A stretch of DNA of 64,000 bases, taken from the NCBI RefSeq assembly GCF_947495715.1, contig NZ_CANLZU010000001.1, forward strand, positions 186,001 through 250,000, read 5' to 3'. How positions within the stretch are numbered: the stretch's first letter is position 1; every line of letters starts with the position of its first letter. Below, one piece after another: positions 1 through 9,580 of this stretch. The stretch comes from an uncultured Oceanisphaera sp. GTDB lineage: Bacteria; Pseudomonadota; Gammaproteobacteria; Enterobacterales; Aeromonadaceae. The translations under genes and the position numbers were made by a program. Under the pieces are notes generated by a model. That model did not search any database and was not told where the DNA came from. It was given only the letters and a program-made list of their open reading frames with translations.

Positions 1-1
1 C

Positions 2-433
2 CGCGCCAGCGCTGTGCGCAACTGGGAAGTGAGTCAGGTCAACGAATTATTGGTTCAAATGGAGCAATATCCAGGCATTCTGGTGATGGCTACCAACTTT
101 ATGGATCACCTGGACGCGGACGCCCTGCGCCGGTTCGACTTCAAGATAGGCTTTGACTATTTCAACGCAGAGCAGGCCTGGATGTATTTCAATACGGTAC
201 TGGGCCAGCAACTACAGGGGGAATTCCAGAAGCAGGAAGCCGCCCATCTGCATTCGGCCCTGATCCGGCTTGAGCAACTGACTCCAGGCGATTTCGCCGC
301 CGTGCTACGTCGATATAGCGTGAGGGGCGAGCGCCTGAGTCCGGAAAATCTGCTCGCCGGGCTGGAGCAGGAACACGCCCTGAAAACCCGGGAGCAGTCC
401 AGGCCCATCGGCTTTGCGGCCATAGGCGACTGA
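2..433 (+). CDS. AAA+ family ATPase, C-terminal 143 residues (cut by window start)
   Basis: The reading frame is open from base 2, so the gene begins outside the window. The visible part has the back half of an AAA+ module: a WEVSQVNELL segment, then VMATNFMDHLD (sensor-1 type, with the ATN triad) and ALRRFDFKI (arginine-finger region), followed by about 90 residues that probably form the small helical lid. This pattern is typical of FtsH/SpoVK-like remodelling ATPases that use ATP to move or unfold a partner. Walker A and B are not visible. It lies 119 bases upstream of a WYL regulator on the same strand, in a defence-rich stretch, so an accessory role is likely but its partner cannot be seen. 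The AAA+ call is firm; the function is unknown. Confidence 0.75.
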   Translation, partial: RASAVRNWEVSQVNELLVQMEQYPGILVMATNFMDHLDADALRRFDFKIGFDYFNAEQAWMYFNTVLGQQLQGEFQKQEAAHLHSALIRLEQLTPGDFAAVLRRYSVRGERLSPENLLAGLEQEHALKTREQSRPIGFAAIGD

Positions 434-552
434 GGCCGACAGAGCCGGCCTAACAGTCGGTGTGAACCGCCCGCAAACCACAGACACAAACAACACTTTA
501 TGGGGTATTCTGCCGCTTACGTCAGGATGCCGATACAACAACAGGAACACTC

Positions 553-1572
553 ATGGACACCCTTTTCCGCCATATTGCCATGTTGCAATTGATCCCGCGT
601 GCGCCCCAATACAAGGCCACAACCACCCTGCAAACCCTGCTCGAAGAAAAGGGCTTCACGGTCAACCTTCGCTCCATTCAGCGGGATCTGGAAAAAATAT
701 CCGGACATTATCCGCTCATCTGCGACCAGAGCGAACGGCCCTACCGCTGGTCGTTCGACCCGAATTTCAAAAGCACCCTGCCCGCCATGGACACCGCCAC
801 CGCCCTGACCCTAGTGCTGGCGGAGGAATACCTCAAGGGCCTGTTGCCCCAAATAGCGGTAGACAAGCTCAGCCCTCAGTTTCACGACGCACGCAAGTTT
901 CTGGACGGCCTGCGAGAAAATGGCTTTGCTGAATGGGTCCGCCAGGTGCGCGCCATTCCCAATGGCAAGGCACTGCTGCCGGCGGCCATCACCCCGCTGG
1001 TGTGGCAGGGCATCAGCGATGCCCTGCTCCAGCGCCAGGCGATAAAGGTGCATTATCTCAGCAGACAAAAACAGGAAGTAAAACAGTTCACCCTGCACCC
1101 CCAGGGGCTGGTGGTGCGCCATAGCGTCAGCTACCTGCTGGCCACGGTGAACGACTATGAAGACATTCGCCAGTTCGCCCTGCACCGCATTCAGCAACTG
1201 GCACCGAGCGAATCATCTTTTCGGCCTCACCCCACCTTTAGAGTGGAAAACTACATCGCCGACGGCGCCTTCGGCTATCCGCTGGACCGGCAACAGGTGC
1301 AACTGGTAGCCAGAATCGATCCAAGCGTGGGCTGGACTCTGGCGGAAACCCCGGTCAGCGAACAGCAACAGCTGTCCAAGCCCGACGAGAACGGCTGGGT
1401 CACCCTCACCGCCACCGTACCCAACGATCAGCAAACCCAGTGGTGGCTAATGGGCTTTGGCGCCCGGGTGGAAGTATTAGAGCCTATTGAATGGCGAGAA
1501 GCCATCGCCGAGCAGGCCAGCAGGATGATGGCCATGTATGCCCGGGAGGAATGTCAGCTGACCGAGGGATAA
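553..1572 (+). CDS. WYL-domain transcriptional regulator
   Basis: A 339-residue protein with an N-terminal DeoR-type helix-turn-helix (residues 20-60, TLQTLLEEKGF followed by SIQRDLEKI). A WYL ligand-sensing domain follows from about residue 155, containing IKVHYLSRQ and FTLHPQGLV and then a C-terminal WCX-like extension. Such proteins bind DNA and are thought to sense nucleotide or nucleic-acid ligands through the WYL fold; many control defence loci. The ATG at 553 has a good CAGGAAC ribosome site eight bases upstream. The gene converges on the broken HEPN gene and overlaps its end by 19 bases. It differs from the BREX regulator at 3843, so the island carries two WYL regulators. Its targets may be the ATPase upstream or the lost HEPN gene. 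Confidence 0.85.
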   Translation: MDTLFRHIAMLQLIPRAPQYKATTTLQTLLEEKGFTVNLRSIQRDLEKISGHYPLICDQSERPYRWSFDPNFKSTLPAMDTATALTLVLAEEYLKGLLPQIAVDKLSPQFHDARKFLDGLRENGFAEWVRQVRAIPNGKALLPAAITPLVWQGISDALLQRQAIKVHYLSRQKQEVKQFTLHPQGLVVRHSVSYLLATVNDYEDIRQFALHRIQQLAPSESSFRPHPTFRVENYIADGAFGYPLDRQQVQLVARIDPSVGWTLAETPVSEQQQLSKPDENGWVTLTATVPNDQQTQWWLMGFGARVEVLEPIEWREAIAEQASRMMAMYAREECQLTEG

Positions 1573-2257
1573 CTGGCTTCGCCCCATACCAGCTCGGCAT
1601 GGTCCATCATGATGCCGATGATCACCGGCACCAGCTCCCCCAAAATGGCGTTAGCGTCGCGCAGTTGCTGTCGGTTCATGTGGCTATTCCAGGATCAGCT
1701 CGTGCGCAGGGTATACAGCCGGTTAAACACCACTGCCAGCACACTGGCCGCTTCCTTACCAGCCAGCGCCGCATTGGCAAACCGCTTGGCAGCGGCAAAT
1801 CGGTTTCCCCAGTTTTCTCCCGTCGCCAGGCCATTGCAATGATCCCAGAACGGCTGATAGACATAGGGATTGTCGAGCAACACTCGAATGGCCCCGGAAT
1901 AACGCTGCCAGACCAGATCGTAAAGCTGCCGCCTCGTGTCCAGCTCCACCAGCCGGCCAGATAACGATTGAATTTATCCCCTTCCAGCATGCGCTGTTCG
2001 CCTAGTTCGTTGGCATAGGCTGCGTTAAAGGTAATCCACAGGAATACAAAGCGGCCGTCTTCGTCATCACACTGTTCAGCCCGGTGCAGCCAAATCAGGG
2101 ATCGGTGTACCCGCAGGGCCAGCCACTCCGTGTGGGTCTCTCGTTCTCTGCGTTGGCGTTCCTTCAGGATCTCGTGGGTCAGTGCCGCTCCCTGGTCGTT
2201 ATCTTGTCGTTGCTCCACAGAGTAACGATCCTCGCCTGGCCTAACAAGCGACGCCAA
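1554..2257 (-). pseudogene. HEPN-type protein gene, frameshifted and missing its active-site segment
   Basis: Three conserved blocks of one HEPN-like (Apea-type) family are spread over two frames. Residues with LRVHRSLIWLHRAEQ and FLWITFNAAYANE read from 2257 to about 1950. The frame then shifts near 1950, and RVLLDNPYVYQPFWDHC through VVFNRLYTLR continues in the second frame to a TGA at about 1702. After that stop the same frame carries on with WNSHMNRQQLRDANAILGELVPVII to 1554. Relatives carry the catalytic R-x4-H as LRNxLxHGGATWNS exactly where this copy reads LRTS-stop-SWNS, so about five codons including the histidine are gone. HEPN domains are commonly RNases in toxin-antitoxin and defence systems. 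With a shift, a stop and the active site deleted, the gene is dead. Confidence 0.75.
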
Positions 2258-2443
2258 GTGTCGCCAGCATGTCCTATCGTCCAGCTATTCGCTTTACCGA
2301 CATTTCAAAAACAGGGTTTGTTTCTATGCCAACTTCAGGCCCAACTTTTGTCACCTTGGCACATATTTTCGCCGTTACCCGACACAAAAGTATGCTAAAG
2401 ACAAAGAGCTCAGCTATTATTTCACCGACCAAGAGCACTAAAC

Positions 2444-3700
2444 ATGTCCAACACAATTAAGCCAATGCTATTCCATTGTCTGCAGCATAATCACACAAGT
2501 CAGAGACTGCGAGTCATCCAGTGCAGCCCCCACTATCCACGCCCCCTGCTCTGGGGACAGGACGAACAAGGCCATATTCATCCGTTACCGTTGACGTCAG
2601 ACTTCTCTAACAAATGGAGTATTGCGACTAGTCCCGGACTATTTGCCCGTGACCCTGCTCGCATCCTCGGTTGTCTACTCGGTGGCGCCGCAGGGGATGC
2701 ACTTGGCGCTGCTGTAGAGTTTATGAGCTGGACAAACATTCTGTACGAATTCGGCTCTCAAGGTATCCGTGCTATGACCAAAGCTTACGGTCGCAAAGGT
2801 GCCATCACCGACGATACCCAGATGATGCTGTTTACAGCAGAAGGACTACTCCGTGCCGTGGTGCGAGCGGAATCTCGAGGAATCTGCCATCCTCCTGCCG
2901 TGGTCCATCATGCCCTTTTGCGGTGGCTACTTACCCAAAATATCTCACCGACAACAAATGTGGGTAAAGACGGCTGGCTAATCAAGGAAAGTGCCCTCTG
3001 GGCAAGAAGGGCGCCGGGCAATACCTGCGTGAATGCTCTGCGCCTCAGCTCAAGCTTTGGTGAGCCGGCGGTAAACAACAGCAAGGGATGTGGTGGCGTG
3101 ATGCGGGTGGCGCCTTGCGCTTTTTTTAGTGGAGCCTTTGAGCTTGCCAGTGACACCGCCAGGCTCACCCATGGCCATCCCACTGGCTATCTAGCAGCCG
3201 GACTATTTGCCGACATATTGCAACGCATCTGGCAGCATTCCATGTCTCTGCTAGAAGCATGCTCGAGCTCCCTGAAAGAGCATGGCGACCTGCCTGGAAT
3301 GGCAGAAACAAAAACAATACTTGAACTGGTACTAAAGCTTCATCAAGAAGGAGCCCGCCCTACCCCGAAGGGCATTGAAAAACTGGGAGGTGGTTGGGTA
3401 GCAGAAGAAGCCCTGGCCATCGGCCTTTGGTGTGCCCTATGCGCCCACAACCTGGAAGATGGGATCACCATGGCCGTTAATCATAGCGGCGACAGCGACA
3501 GTACTGGCATGATCGCCGGCAACCTGCTGGGCCTCATCCATGGCCCAGAAGCCATTCCCGCGCACTGGCTGGCCGAGCTGGAACTGAGAGAAGTAATTAC
3601 CCAGATGGCTGCGGATATCAGCTTCGTGCCAGCGGTTTATGACGACAATGAAAACACAGACATTTCACTATGGATTGAAGAGCGCTACCCGGGGTGGTAA
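2444..3700 (+). CDS. ADP-ribosylglycohydrolase (DraG-like) family protein
   Basis: A 418-residue protein. From about residue 75 it has the ADP-ribosyl-glycohydrolase fold: GGAAGDALGAAVEF, then ITDDTQMMLFTAEGLLRA (the T-D-D-T magnesium site), a central CGGVMRVAP block, and NHSGDSDSTGMIAGNLLG near residue 350 (the second metal site). All expected acidic metal ligands are present, so it is probably active and removes ADP-ribose from protein or nucleic acid. About 70 residues before the domain match nothing I recognise. It stands alone, 140 bases before the BREX regulator, with no ADP-ribosyltransferase gene visible nearby. It could protect against phage or toxin ADP-ribosylation, or be the survivor of a toxin pair. 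Base composition is slightly more AT-rich than the BREX genes. Confidence 0.88.
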   Translation: MSNTIKPMLFHCLQHNHTSQRLRVIQCSPHYPRPLLWGQDEQGHIHPLPLTSDFSNKWSIATSPGLFARDPARILGCLLGGAAGDALGAAVEFMSWTNILYEFGSQGIRAMTKAYGRKGAITDDTQMMLFTAEGLLRAVVRAESRGICHPPAVVHHALLRWLLTQNISPTTNVGKDGWLIKESALWARRAPGNTCVNALRLSSSFGEPAVNNSKGCGGVMRVAPCAFFSGAFELASDTARLTHGHPTGYLAAGLFADILQRIWQHSMSLLEACSSSLKEHGDLPGMAETKTILELVLKLHQEGARPTPKGIEKLGGGWVAEEALAIGLWCALCAHNLEDGITMAVNHSGDSDSTGMIAGNLLGLIHGPEAIPAHWLAELELREVITQMAADISFVPAVYDDNENTDISLWIEERYPGW

Positions 3701-3842
3701 GAAGGCCAGAATGGCAATACCGTACTGAATAAAGGCCACTTTCACCAAAATACCTCTTGCCATCCGGAGGAAATCAAAATGATTGCACCCCTCTCCTGGA
3801 TGTCTTAAGGTACGCTTCTTCTATTAAAATAACGGGATAACA

Positions 3843-4772
3843 GTGCCGGCCCTTTCTGCTCAACTCAGCAGTCATTCTCACGCTCAGCGCGAACGCTTGG
3901 CGTTTATCGATTTCTGCCTGCAATACCATGGCTCGGTTGGCCGTGGCGAGCTGATGGCGCACTTCGGCACCGCCGTGGCTTCCGGCACCCGGGATTTCAC
4001 CCTCTACCGCGACCTGGCTCCCGATAACCTGGAAATGCGTCACGAAGACAAACGCTACCATCGCACATCTGATTTTCAGCCTTTGTTTGAGCACGACAGC
4101 CGGACAGTACTGAACATACTGGCTCATGGCTTTGGTAACGGCGTCATCACAGAAGCGGCCAGTGACGGTTTTTGTGAAGATATGCCGGATCTGAGCACTC
4201 CCCCTCCAGACATACTGGCCCCGCTCAGCCGGACCATCAGCCAGCAGCAGGCGGTAAAGATTCACTATTTGTCGCTGAGCTCGGGCAGCAGCGAACGCAC
4301 TTTGGTACCCCATAGCCTCGCCAACAACGGCAAGCGCTGGTATCTGCGGGCCTACGACCGCAAGCATGAAAGCTTTCGGGATTTCGCCTGCATGCGCATT
4401 GTTGGTGTCGAGCAGAGCAACTCGCCGGCGGTACAAAGTCACGAACAACAAGACGCCGATCTGGCCTGGAATACCCTGCTGACACTTGAGCTGGTGCCAC
4501 ACCCAGGGTTGGCCTACCCCGAGGCCGTTGCTCACGACTATGGCATGGCAGAACGGCATGGCCACTACAGTCTGCAGCTGACCACCCGAGCCGCCCGCGC
4601 CGGATATCTGCTCAGATACTGGAATGTCGATGCTTCCGCAAACCACCATCTGTCTGCAACAGAGCATCATCTGTGGTTACGCAACGTCTCGGCACTAATT
4701 CAAAAGCACACTGACGTTTTGTCCAATTTCACCCTGGCACCCGGTTTTAACAAGGAGCCCAAGCCGATATGA
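3843..4772 (+). CDS. brxR: BrxR, WYL-domain regulator of the BREX operon
   Basis: A 309-residue protein with an N-terminal winged helix-turn-helix (RLAFIDFCLQYHGSVGRGEL) and a central WYL domain (AVKIHYLSLSSG, LVPHSLANNGKRWYLRAYD, FRDFACMRI). BrxR proteins are dimeric repressors that sit first in many type I BREX operons and bind inverted repeats in front of themselves. The gene starts with GTG, and its end overlaps the brxA start (ATGA), so the two are translated together. The 142 bases upstream hold an AT-rich stretch (TATTAAAATAACGGG) that may include the operon promoter; I could not define an operator by eye. Identification rests on the fold and position; both agree. Confidence 0.88.
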   Translation: MPALSAQLSSHSHAQRERLAFIDFCLQYHGSVGRGELMAHFGTAVASGTRDFTLYRDLAPDNLEMRHEDKRYHRTSDFQPLFEHDSRTVLNILAHGFGNGVITEAASDGFCEDMPDLSTPPPDILAPLSRTISQQQAVKIHYLSLSSGSSERTLVPHSLANNGKRWYLRAYDRKHESFRDFACMRIVGVEQSNSPAVQSHEQQDADLAWNTLLTLELVPHPGLAYPEAVAHDYGMAERHGHYSLQLTTRAARAGYLLRYWNVDASANHHLSATEHHLWLRNVSALIQKHTDVLSNFTLAPGFNKEPKPI

Positions 4773-5548
4773 CACCCCAGGCAACACAGGAAAAATTCGG
4801 CTTTAAATACGGCCGCAACGGTGCCCACGCCAGCCGCACCATGATGCTGGCTGAAATCACAACCCTATTTGAAGGGCGGCCTCCCGAGGCAAGTCCAGCC
4901 CAGTATCAGGAAGATATCGAGCACTTCAACGTACTGCACAAGCCTACCGAAAAGGCCCGCCAGCTCACCTGGAAGCACCTGGTGGATTTGTACGGCATGA
5001 GCCCTGATCTTCCGCTGTTTCGCGTGTTTCGCCGCCTTTGGGAGTGCGATGAACAGGCGCGGACTGTACTGGCCTGCCAGATGAGCCTGACACGCGACTC
5101 TTTATTGCGTTTGTCCAAAGCCAAAATACTGTCTCTGGAGCTGGGCCAGCCCATCGTTCGCGAACAGATGGAGCAGATACTGGCAGAGCAGTGCCCGGAC
5201 CGTTTCAGCCCCGCTACTCTCAAGTCCCTGGCGCAGAATGTTAACGGCACCTGGACCAAAGCCGGCTACCTCAAGGGCAGAACCAAAAAGTCGCGCAGCG
5301 AGCCGGTTATTCGGCCCGTCAACGTGGCCTTTGCCCTGTTTATAGGATATTTGCAGGGGGCAACGGGCAACCGCTTGTTTACTACCGAGTGGGCACGCAT
5401 GCTGGAGTGCCGGACCGAGCGACTGCTGGAGCACGCCAGAATGGCCAGCCATGCGGGACTGATCACATTCAAACACTCCAGTGAGGTCGTGGAAGTTACT
5501 TTCCCGGGCTACCTCACCAAGGAAGAGGAGACCTGGCTGTATGAGTAA
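4769..5548 (+). CDS. brxA: BrxA, BREX system DUF1819-family protein
   Basis: A 259-residue protein, close to the usual BrxA length, with the family opening FGFKYGRNGAHASRTMM and a C-terminal block ending in EEETWLYE. BrxA is a small helical protein with NusB-like fold features and DNA binding reported for homologues; it is required for BREX protection in some hosts. It overlaps brxR by four bases and brxB by eight bases, so the three genes form one translational unit. No signal peptide or membrane segment is visible. Identification is by family resemblance and its fixed place before brxB. Confidence 0.88.
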   Translation: MTPQATQEKFGFKYGRNGAHASRTMMLAEITTLFEGRPPEASPAQYQEDIEHFNVLHKPTEKARQLTWKHLVDLYGMSPDLPLFRVFRRLWECDEQARTVLACQMSLTRDSLLRLSKAKILSLELGQPIVREQMEQILAEQCPDRFSPATLKSLAQNVNGTWTKAGYLKGRTKKSRSEPVIRPVNVAFALFIGYLQGATGNRLFTTEWARMLECRTERLLEHARMASHAGLITFKHSSEVVEVTFPGYLTKEEETWLYE

Positions 5549-6086
5549 CCGACTGAACCGACTGATTAAAAGCTTTTCTGGTTTTATCAACATTCCCTGG
5601 ATGCCGGGGCTGGCCGATGAACAGCGCGTGCTGTTTGCCGTTTACCACAAGGAAGACGAGCTGAAGCTGCGTGCACGAGTGGAAGAGTTTCGCCTGGCTA
5701 CGGCAAGTGCCGGACACCAATGGCTGGAGCTGGATATCACCCGCCTGTTTCCCGAGTGGATGGCCAGCCAGAAATACCGCGAGGATTACTTTGAAGAGCC
5801 CGAGAGTCTGGCCCCCAAATACAAAAAGTTTGCCCGCCAGGCCGTCGACATGCTGGCCGAGAAAATTGGCGAGCAGGCCAATGAGAACACCCTGGTTGCC
5901 CTCATTGGCTGCAGCACTCTGTTTGGCTTTGCCTCGGTCTCGGACTTTGTAAAACAGCTGTCGGTGCATGTTCCGGGCCGGCTGCTGGTGCTGTTTCCCG
6001 GTGAATACACAGACAACACCTACCGGCTGCTGGATGCCAGGGACGGCTGGGGCTATCAGGCCACCGCCATTACCGCAGACAACTAA
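5541..6086 (+). CDS. brxB: BrxB, BREX system DUF1788-family protein
   Basis: A 181-residue protein starting at the ATG that lies inside the end of brxA. The longer open frame reaches back to 5481, but an overlap of only eight bases is the normal arrangement. The family signature LFPEWMASQKYREDYFEEPE sits mid-protein, and VPGRLLVLFPGEY with YRLLDARDGWGYQATAI forms the C-terminus typical of DUF1788. BrxB is essential in tested type I BREX systems; its biochemical role is not established. A 29-base gap with an AAGGAG ribosome site separates it from brxC. Confidence 0.9.
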   Translation: MSNRLNRLIKSFSGFINIPWMPGLADEQRVLFAVYHKEDELKLRARVEEFRLATASAGHQWLELDITRLFPEWMASQKYREDYFEEPESLAPKYKKFARQAVDMLAEKIGEQANENTLVALIGCSTLFGFASVSDFVKQLSVHVPGRLLVLFPGEYTDNTYRLLDARDGWGYQATAITADN

Positions 6087-6115
6087 CAATAAAAAAACAA
6101 AGGAGCACGAACAGG

Positions 6116-9100
6116 ATGCTTAACCGCGATATTTACCAGCTCGACCCAACCAAAAACCGGCTGGCCAACAACGGCGTGGCCGAGGTTAAGGACGATCAGT
6201 CCGCCCAGGCCCTGAATACCCTGCGCTACGAACTCGAAACCTTCGTGTGCGATGGCGAATACGAAGCCGGCATGGAGAAAATTCTCTCCACCTATCTGCG
6301 CAACCTGGCCGACGGCCACGAGCAGCCCGGTGTGTGGATTTCCGGCTTCTTTGGCTCGGGTAAATCCCACCTGGCCAAAATGCTGCGGGCGCTGTGGGTA
6401 AACCAGCCGTTCGGCGGTGGCGTCTCGGCCCGGGACATTGCCGATTTGCCTCAGGAAATTCAGGATCACCTGAAGGAGCTCAGCATCACCGCCGCCCGCC
6501 ACGGTGGCCTGCATGCCGCCTCCGGCACTTTGGGGGCCGGCGCCGACAACAACGTGCGCCTGGCGCTGCTCAACATCGTATTCAAATCGGCCGGCCTGCC
6601 CGAACAATATCACCAGGCCCGCTTTGTGCTGTGGCTGAAAAAAGAAGGCCTACTGGACCAGGTAAAAGCCCTGGTGGAAGCAGAAGACGACGACTGGCTC
6701 GACGAGCTGGACGACCTCTATATGTCTCGCAGCATTGCCGGCGCACTGCTGGAGGTGGACAACACCCTGGCCTCCGACATCAAACAAATGCGCCAGTTGC
6801 TGAAAGAGCAATACCCTCATGTGCAGGATGTCACCAACAAACAAATGGTGGATGCCATCGCCGAGGCCCTGTCACAGGATGGCCAGTTCCCCGCCACCCT
6901 GATTGTGCTGGACGAGGTGCAGCAATACGTGGGCACCGACGCCGAAAAGGCGCACCAGGTGCAGGAAGTGGTGGAAACCTGCTGCAAACACTCGGCGTTT
7001 GCCAACAAGCTGCTGTTTGTCGCCACCGGACAAAGTGCGCTGTCCGGCATGCCCAACCTGCAGCGCCTGATGGGCCGCTTTCAGATCCCCATTCAGCTGT
7101 CCGACACCGACGTGGAGTCGGTGATCCGCAAGGTGATCCTGCAGAAAAAGGAATCCGCCAAGCCCGAGCTGGATCAGGTGCTGAAAAACCACCTGGGAGA
7201 AATTTCACGCCAGCTGCGCGGCACCAAAATTGAACATCACCGCGACGATGAACAGGTCATGCTGGCGGACTACCCGCTGCTGCCGGTGCGCCGCCGCTTC
7301 TGGGAAAAGGTGCTGCGCATTGTGGATACCACCGGCACAGTGTCGCAGCTGCGCAACCAGCTCAAGGTGATCCACGAGGCCGCCCAGGCCACCGCCGATG
7401 AGCCTCTGGGCCATGTGGTGCCCGCCGATTTCATCTACAACCAGATTGCGGTAAACCTGCTGCAAACCGGGGTGATTTCCAAGGAAATTTCCGAAGTCAT
7501 TGGCCGCTTCTCTGCCGGCAACGAACAGGATCAGCTCAAGGGCCGCATTCTGGCTCTGATCCTGCTTATCGGCAAACTGCCCACCGATCCCACCGCCGAC
7601 TGCGGCGTGCGGGCCACCGCCGATATGCTCTCGGACCTGCTGATCGACAACCTGAGCAACGGCAAAGACGCCATTCGCACTCGAGTGCCCCAGCTGCTGC
7701 AGGCCCTGGCCGACGACGGCCTGGTAATGGCCATGAAAACCAGCGTGGGCACCGAATACCGGCTGCAAACCCAGGAAAGCGCCCAGTGGTACGACACCTT
7801 CCGCCAGGAAGAGGCCGACTTGCGCGGCAACATGCAGCGCATTGAAAACATTCGCGTCGATCTGCTGCACAAAACCGTGCGCAGCCAAATTGCCCAGGTG
7901 CGCCTGACCCAGGGCAAATGCAACGAGCCGCGCCAGGTGCTCCTCTGCACCGAGGCCGAGCTGCCGGCAGACGCCGACAAAAAGATTTACGTCTGGCTGC
8001 AGGACGGCTGGAGCATGGACGAAAAGAGCTTTGTCAGTGAAGCCCGCCGCCGTCCGCCCGCCGAGCCCACCATTTTTCTGTTTGTGCCGGCCCGCAACCG
8101 CTCCGAGCTGACCAACGCCATTATTGCCGAGCATGCGGCGGACGCCACCCTGCAAAAGCGCGGCATTCCCAACACCGACGCCGGCAAGGATGCCCGCACC
8201 GCCATGGAAACCCGCCACCGAGACGCCAAAAAACAGGTGGAGGCGCTGCTGCGCGAAATTTTCGACGGCGTTCTGGTGCTGCAGTCCGGTGGCAGCGAAG
8301 TGGACGGCAACACCATTACCGACAGAGTAGACACCGCCGCCCGAGCCTCGTTAATCCGCCTGTACCGTGAATTTGACGCCGCCGACCACACCGGCTGGGG
8401 CACCGTCTTTACCCGTGCCGGCAAGGACGGTGGCCAGAACGCCCTGGAAGCGGTCGAGTTCAAGGGCGATCCGGAGCAGCACCCGGTGTGCGCCCAGATC
8501 AAGCGCTTTATCGGCGTATCGAAAAAGGGCAAGGAAATTCGCGAGCAGTTTCAGCAAGCCCCTTACGGCTGGCCTCAGGATGCCATAGACGGCGCCCTCT
8601 TTACCCTGGTGGCCGCCGGCATTCTGATCACCGAAGACGCCAGCGGCAATGCCGTGCCGCTCAGCAAGCTGGAACGCAAGCACATTGCCCAGACCGGCTT
8701 CAAGCCCGAGAGCATTACCATACGCCCGGTGGATTTAATCAAAATTCGTGGCGTACTCACCGCCTGCGGCATTCCCTGCCAATCCGGGGAAGAAGGCAGC
8801 AAACTGGTAGAGCTGATTGAAAAAGGCCGCAGCCTGGCGACCAGAGCCGGGGGGGGAGCGCCCTTCCCCGAGCACCCAAGCACCACCGTCTTTGATGAGC
8901 TGGCCCGTCAGTCCAACAATGCCCAGCTCAAGCTGGTGTTGGACCATCAGGACGACATTAAAACCGCCATCACCAACTGGGCCGGCACCGCCGAGCGCAT
9001 CGCCTCCCGCCGGGAAGACTGGACCCAGCTGTGTGAGCTGCTCAGGCTGAGCAAAGACTTGTCCTTTCATGAGCAGGTACAAGAGGAGGTGGACGCCATT

Positions 9101-9580
9101 CTGGCCCGTCGTTCCATACTGGACGAGCCCAACCCCACCCGCAGCCTGATCCAGCAACTGGTCACCAATCTGCGCAATGCCATCAACCACCATATTGATG
9201 CCTACTGCAGCCAGCATGCCCATTGCCTGGCCCAGCTGGAGGCCGACAGCCACTGGCAGCAGCTCAGCCCCGAGCAGCAAAACGCCATGCTGAGCAAACG
9301 CAACCTGCTGGCCCTGCCCCAGCCCGGGCTGAACGATGCAGACGCCATTATCGACGCCCTGACCGAAGTCAGCCTGGAGCAATGGCGCGATCGCACCGAC
9401 TCCCTGGCCAGCAAATTCGACAGCGCCCGGCTGGAAGCGGTGCAACTGCTGCAGCCCAAGCTGCAGCGCATCAGCCTGCCCCGCACCACCTTTGAAAGCG
9501 AAGCCGAAGTGGATGCGTGGCTGGCTCAGGTAAAACAGCAGATCCTCGACAAACTCAGTGACGGACCGGTGACCTTCTGA
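6116..9580 (+). CDS. brxC: BrxC, large P-loop ATPase of BREX
   Basis: An 1154-residue protein, of usual BrxC size. Near residue 80 is the Walker A motif GFFGSGKSHLAKML, and near residue 265 TLIVLDEVQQYVG is the Walker B region. The remainder is mostly helical with long glutamine- and charge-rich stretches near the C-terminus. BrxC (also PglY in other types) is an AAA-like ATPase needed for both host methylation and phage restriction in type I BREX. The stop codon TGA shares bases with the ATG of pglX, so the two are coupled. No interruption is seen and the gene looks intact. Confidence 0.93.
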   Translation: MLNRDIYQLDPTKNRLANNGVAEVKDDQSAQALNTLRYELETFVCDGEYEAGMEKILSTYLRNLADGHEQPGVWISGFFGSGKSHLAKMLRALWVNQPFGGGVSARDIADLPQEIQDHLKELSITAARHGGLHAASGTLGAGADNNVRLALLNIVFKSAGLPEQYHQARFVLWLKKEGLLDQVKALVEAEDDDWLDELDDLYMSRSIAGALLEVDNTLASDIKQMRQLLKEQYPHVQDVTNKQMVDAIAEALSQDGQFPATLIVLDEVQQYVGTDAEKAHQVQEVVETCCKHSAFANKLLFVATGQSALSGMPNLQRLMGRFQIPIQLSDTDVESVIRKVILQKKESAKPELDQVLKNHLGEISRQLRGTKIEHHRDDEQVMLADYPLLPVRRRFWEKVLRIVDTTGTVSQLRNQLKVIHEAAQATADEPLGHVVPADFIYNQIAVNLLQTGVISKEISEVIGRFSAGNEQDQLKGRILALILLIGKLPTDPTADCGVRATADMLSDLLIDNLSNGKDAIRTRVPQLLQALADDGLVMAMKTSVGTEYRLQTQESAQWYDTFRQEEADLRGNMQRIENIRVDLLHKTVRSQIAQVRLTQGKCNEPRQVLLCTEAELPADADKKIYVWLQDGWSMDEKSFVSEARRRPPAEPTIFLFVPARNRSELTNAIIAEHAADATLQKRGIPNTDAGKDARTAMETRHRDAKKQVEALLREIFDGVLVLQSGGSEVDGNTITDRVDTAARASLIRLYREFDAADHTGWGTVFTRAGKDGGQNALEAVEFKGDPEQHPVCAQIKRFIGVSKKGKEIREQFQQAPYGWPQDAIDGALFTLVAAGILITEDASGNAVPLSKLERKHIAQTGFKPESITIRPVDLIKIRGVLTACGIPCQSGEEGSKLVELIEKGRSLATRAGGGAPFPEHPSTTVFDELARQSNNAQLKLVLDHQDDIKTAITNWAGTAERIASRREDWTQLCELLRLSKDLSFHEQVQEEVDAILARRSILDEPNPTRSLIQQLVTNLRNAINHHIDAYCSQHAHCLAQLEADSHWQQLSPEQQNAMLSKRNLLALPQPGLNDADAIIDALTEVSLEQWRDRTDSLASKFDSARLEAVQLLQPKLQRISLPRTTFESEAEVDAWLAQVKQQILDKLSDGPVTF

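Noticed and set aside
7205..8218. A 337-codon minus-strand frame within brxC
   Set aside because: It is a shadow of brxC codon use; no start signal or domain.
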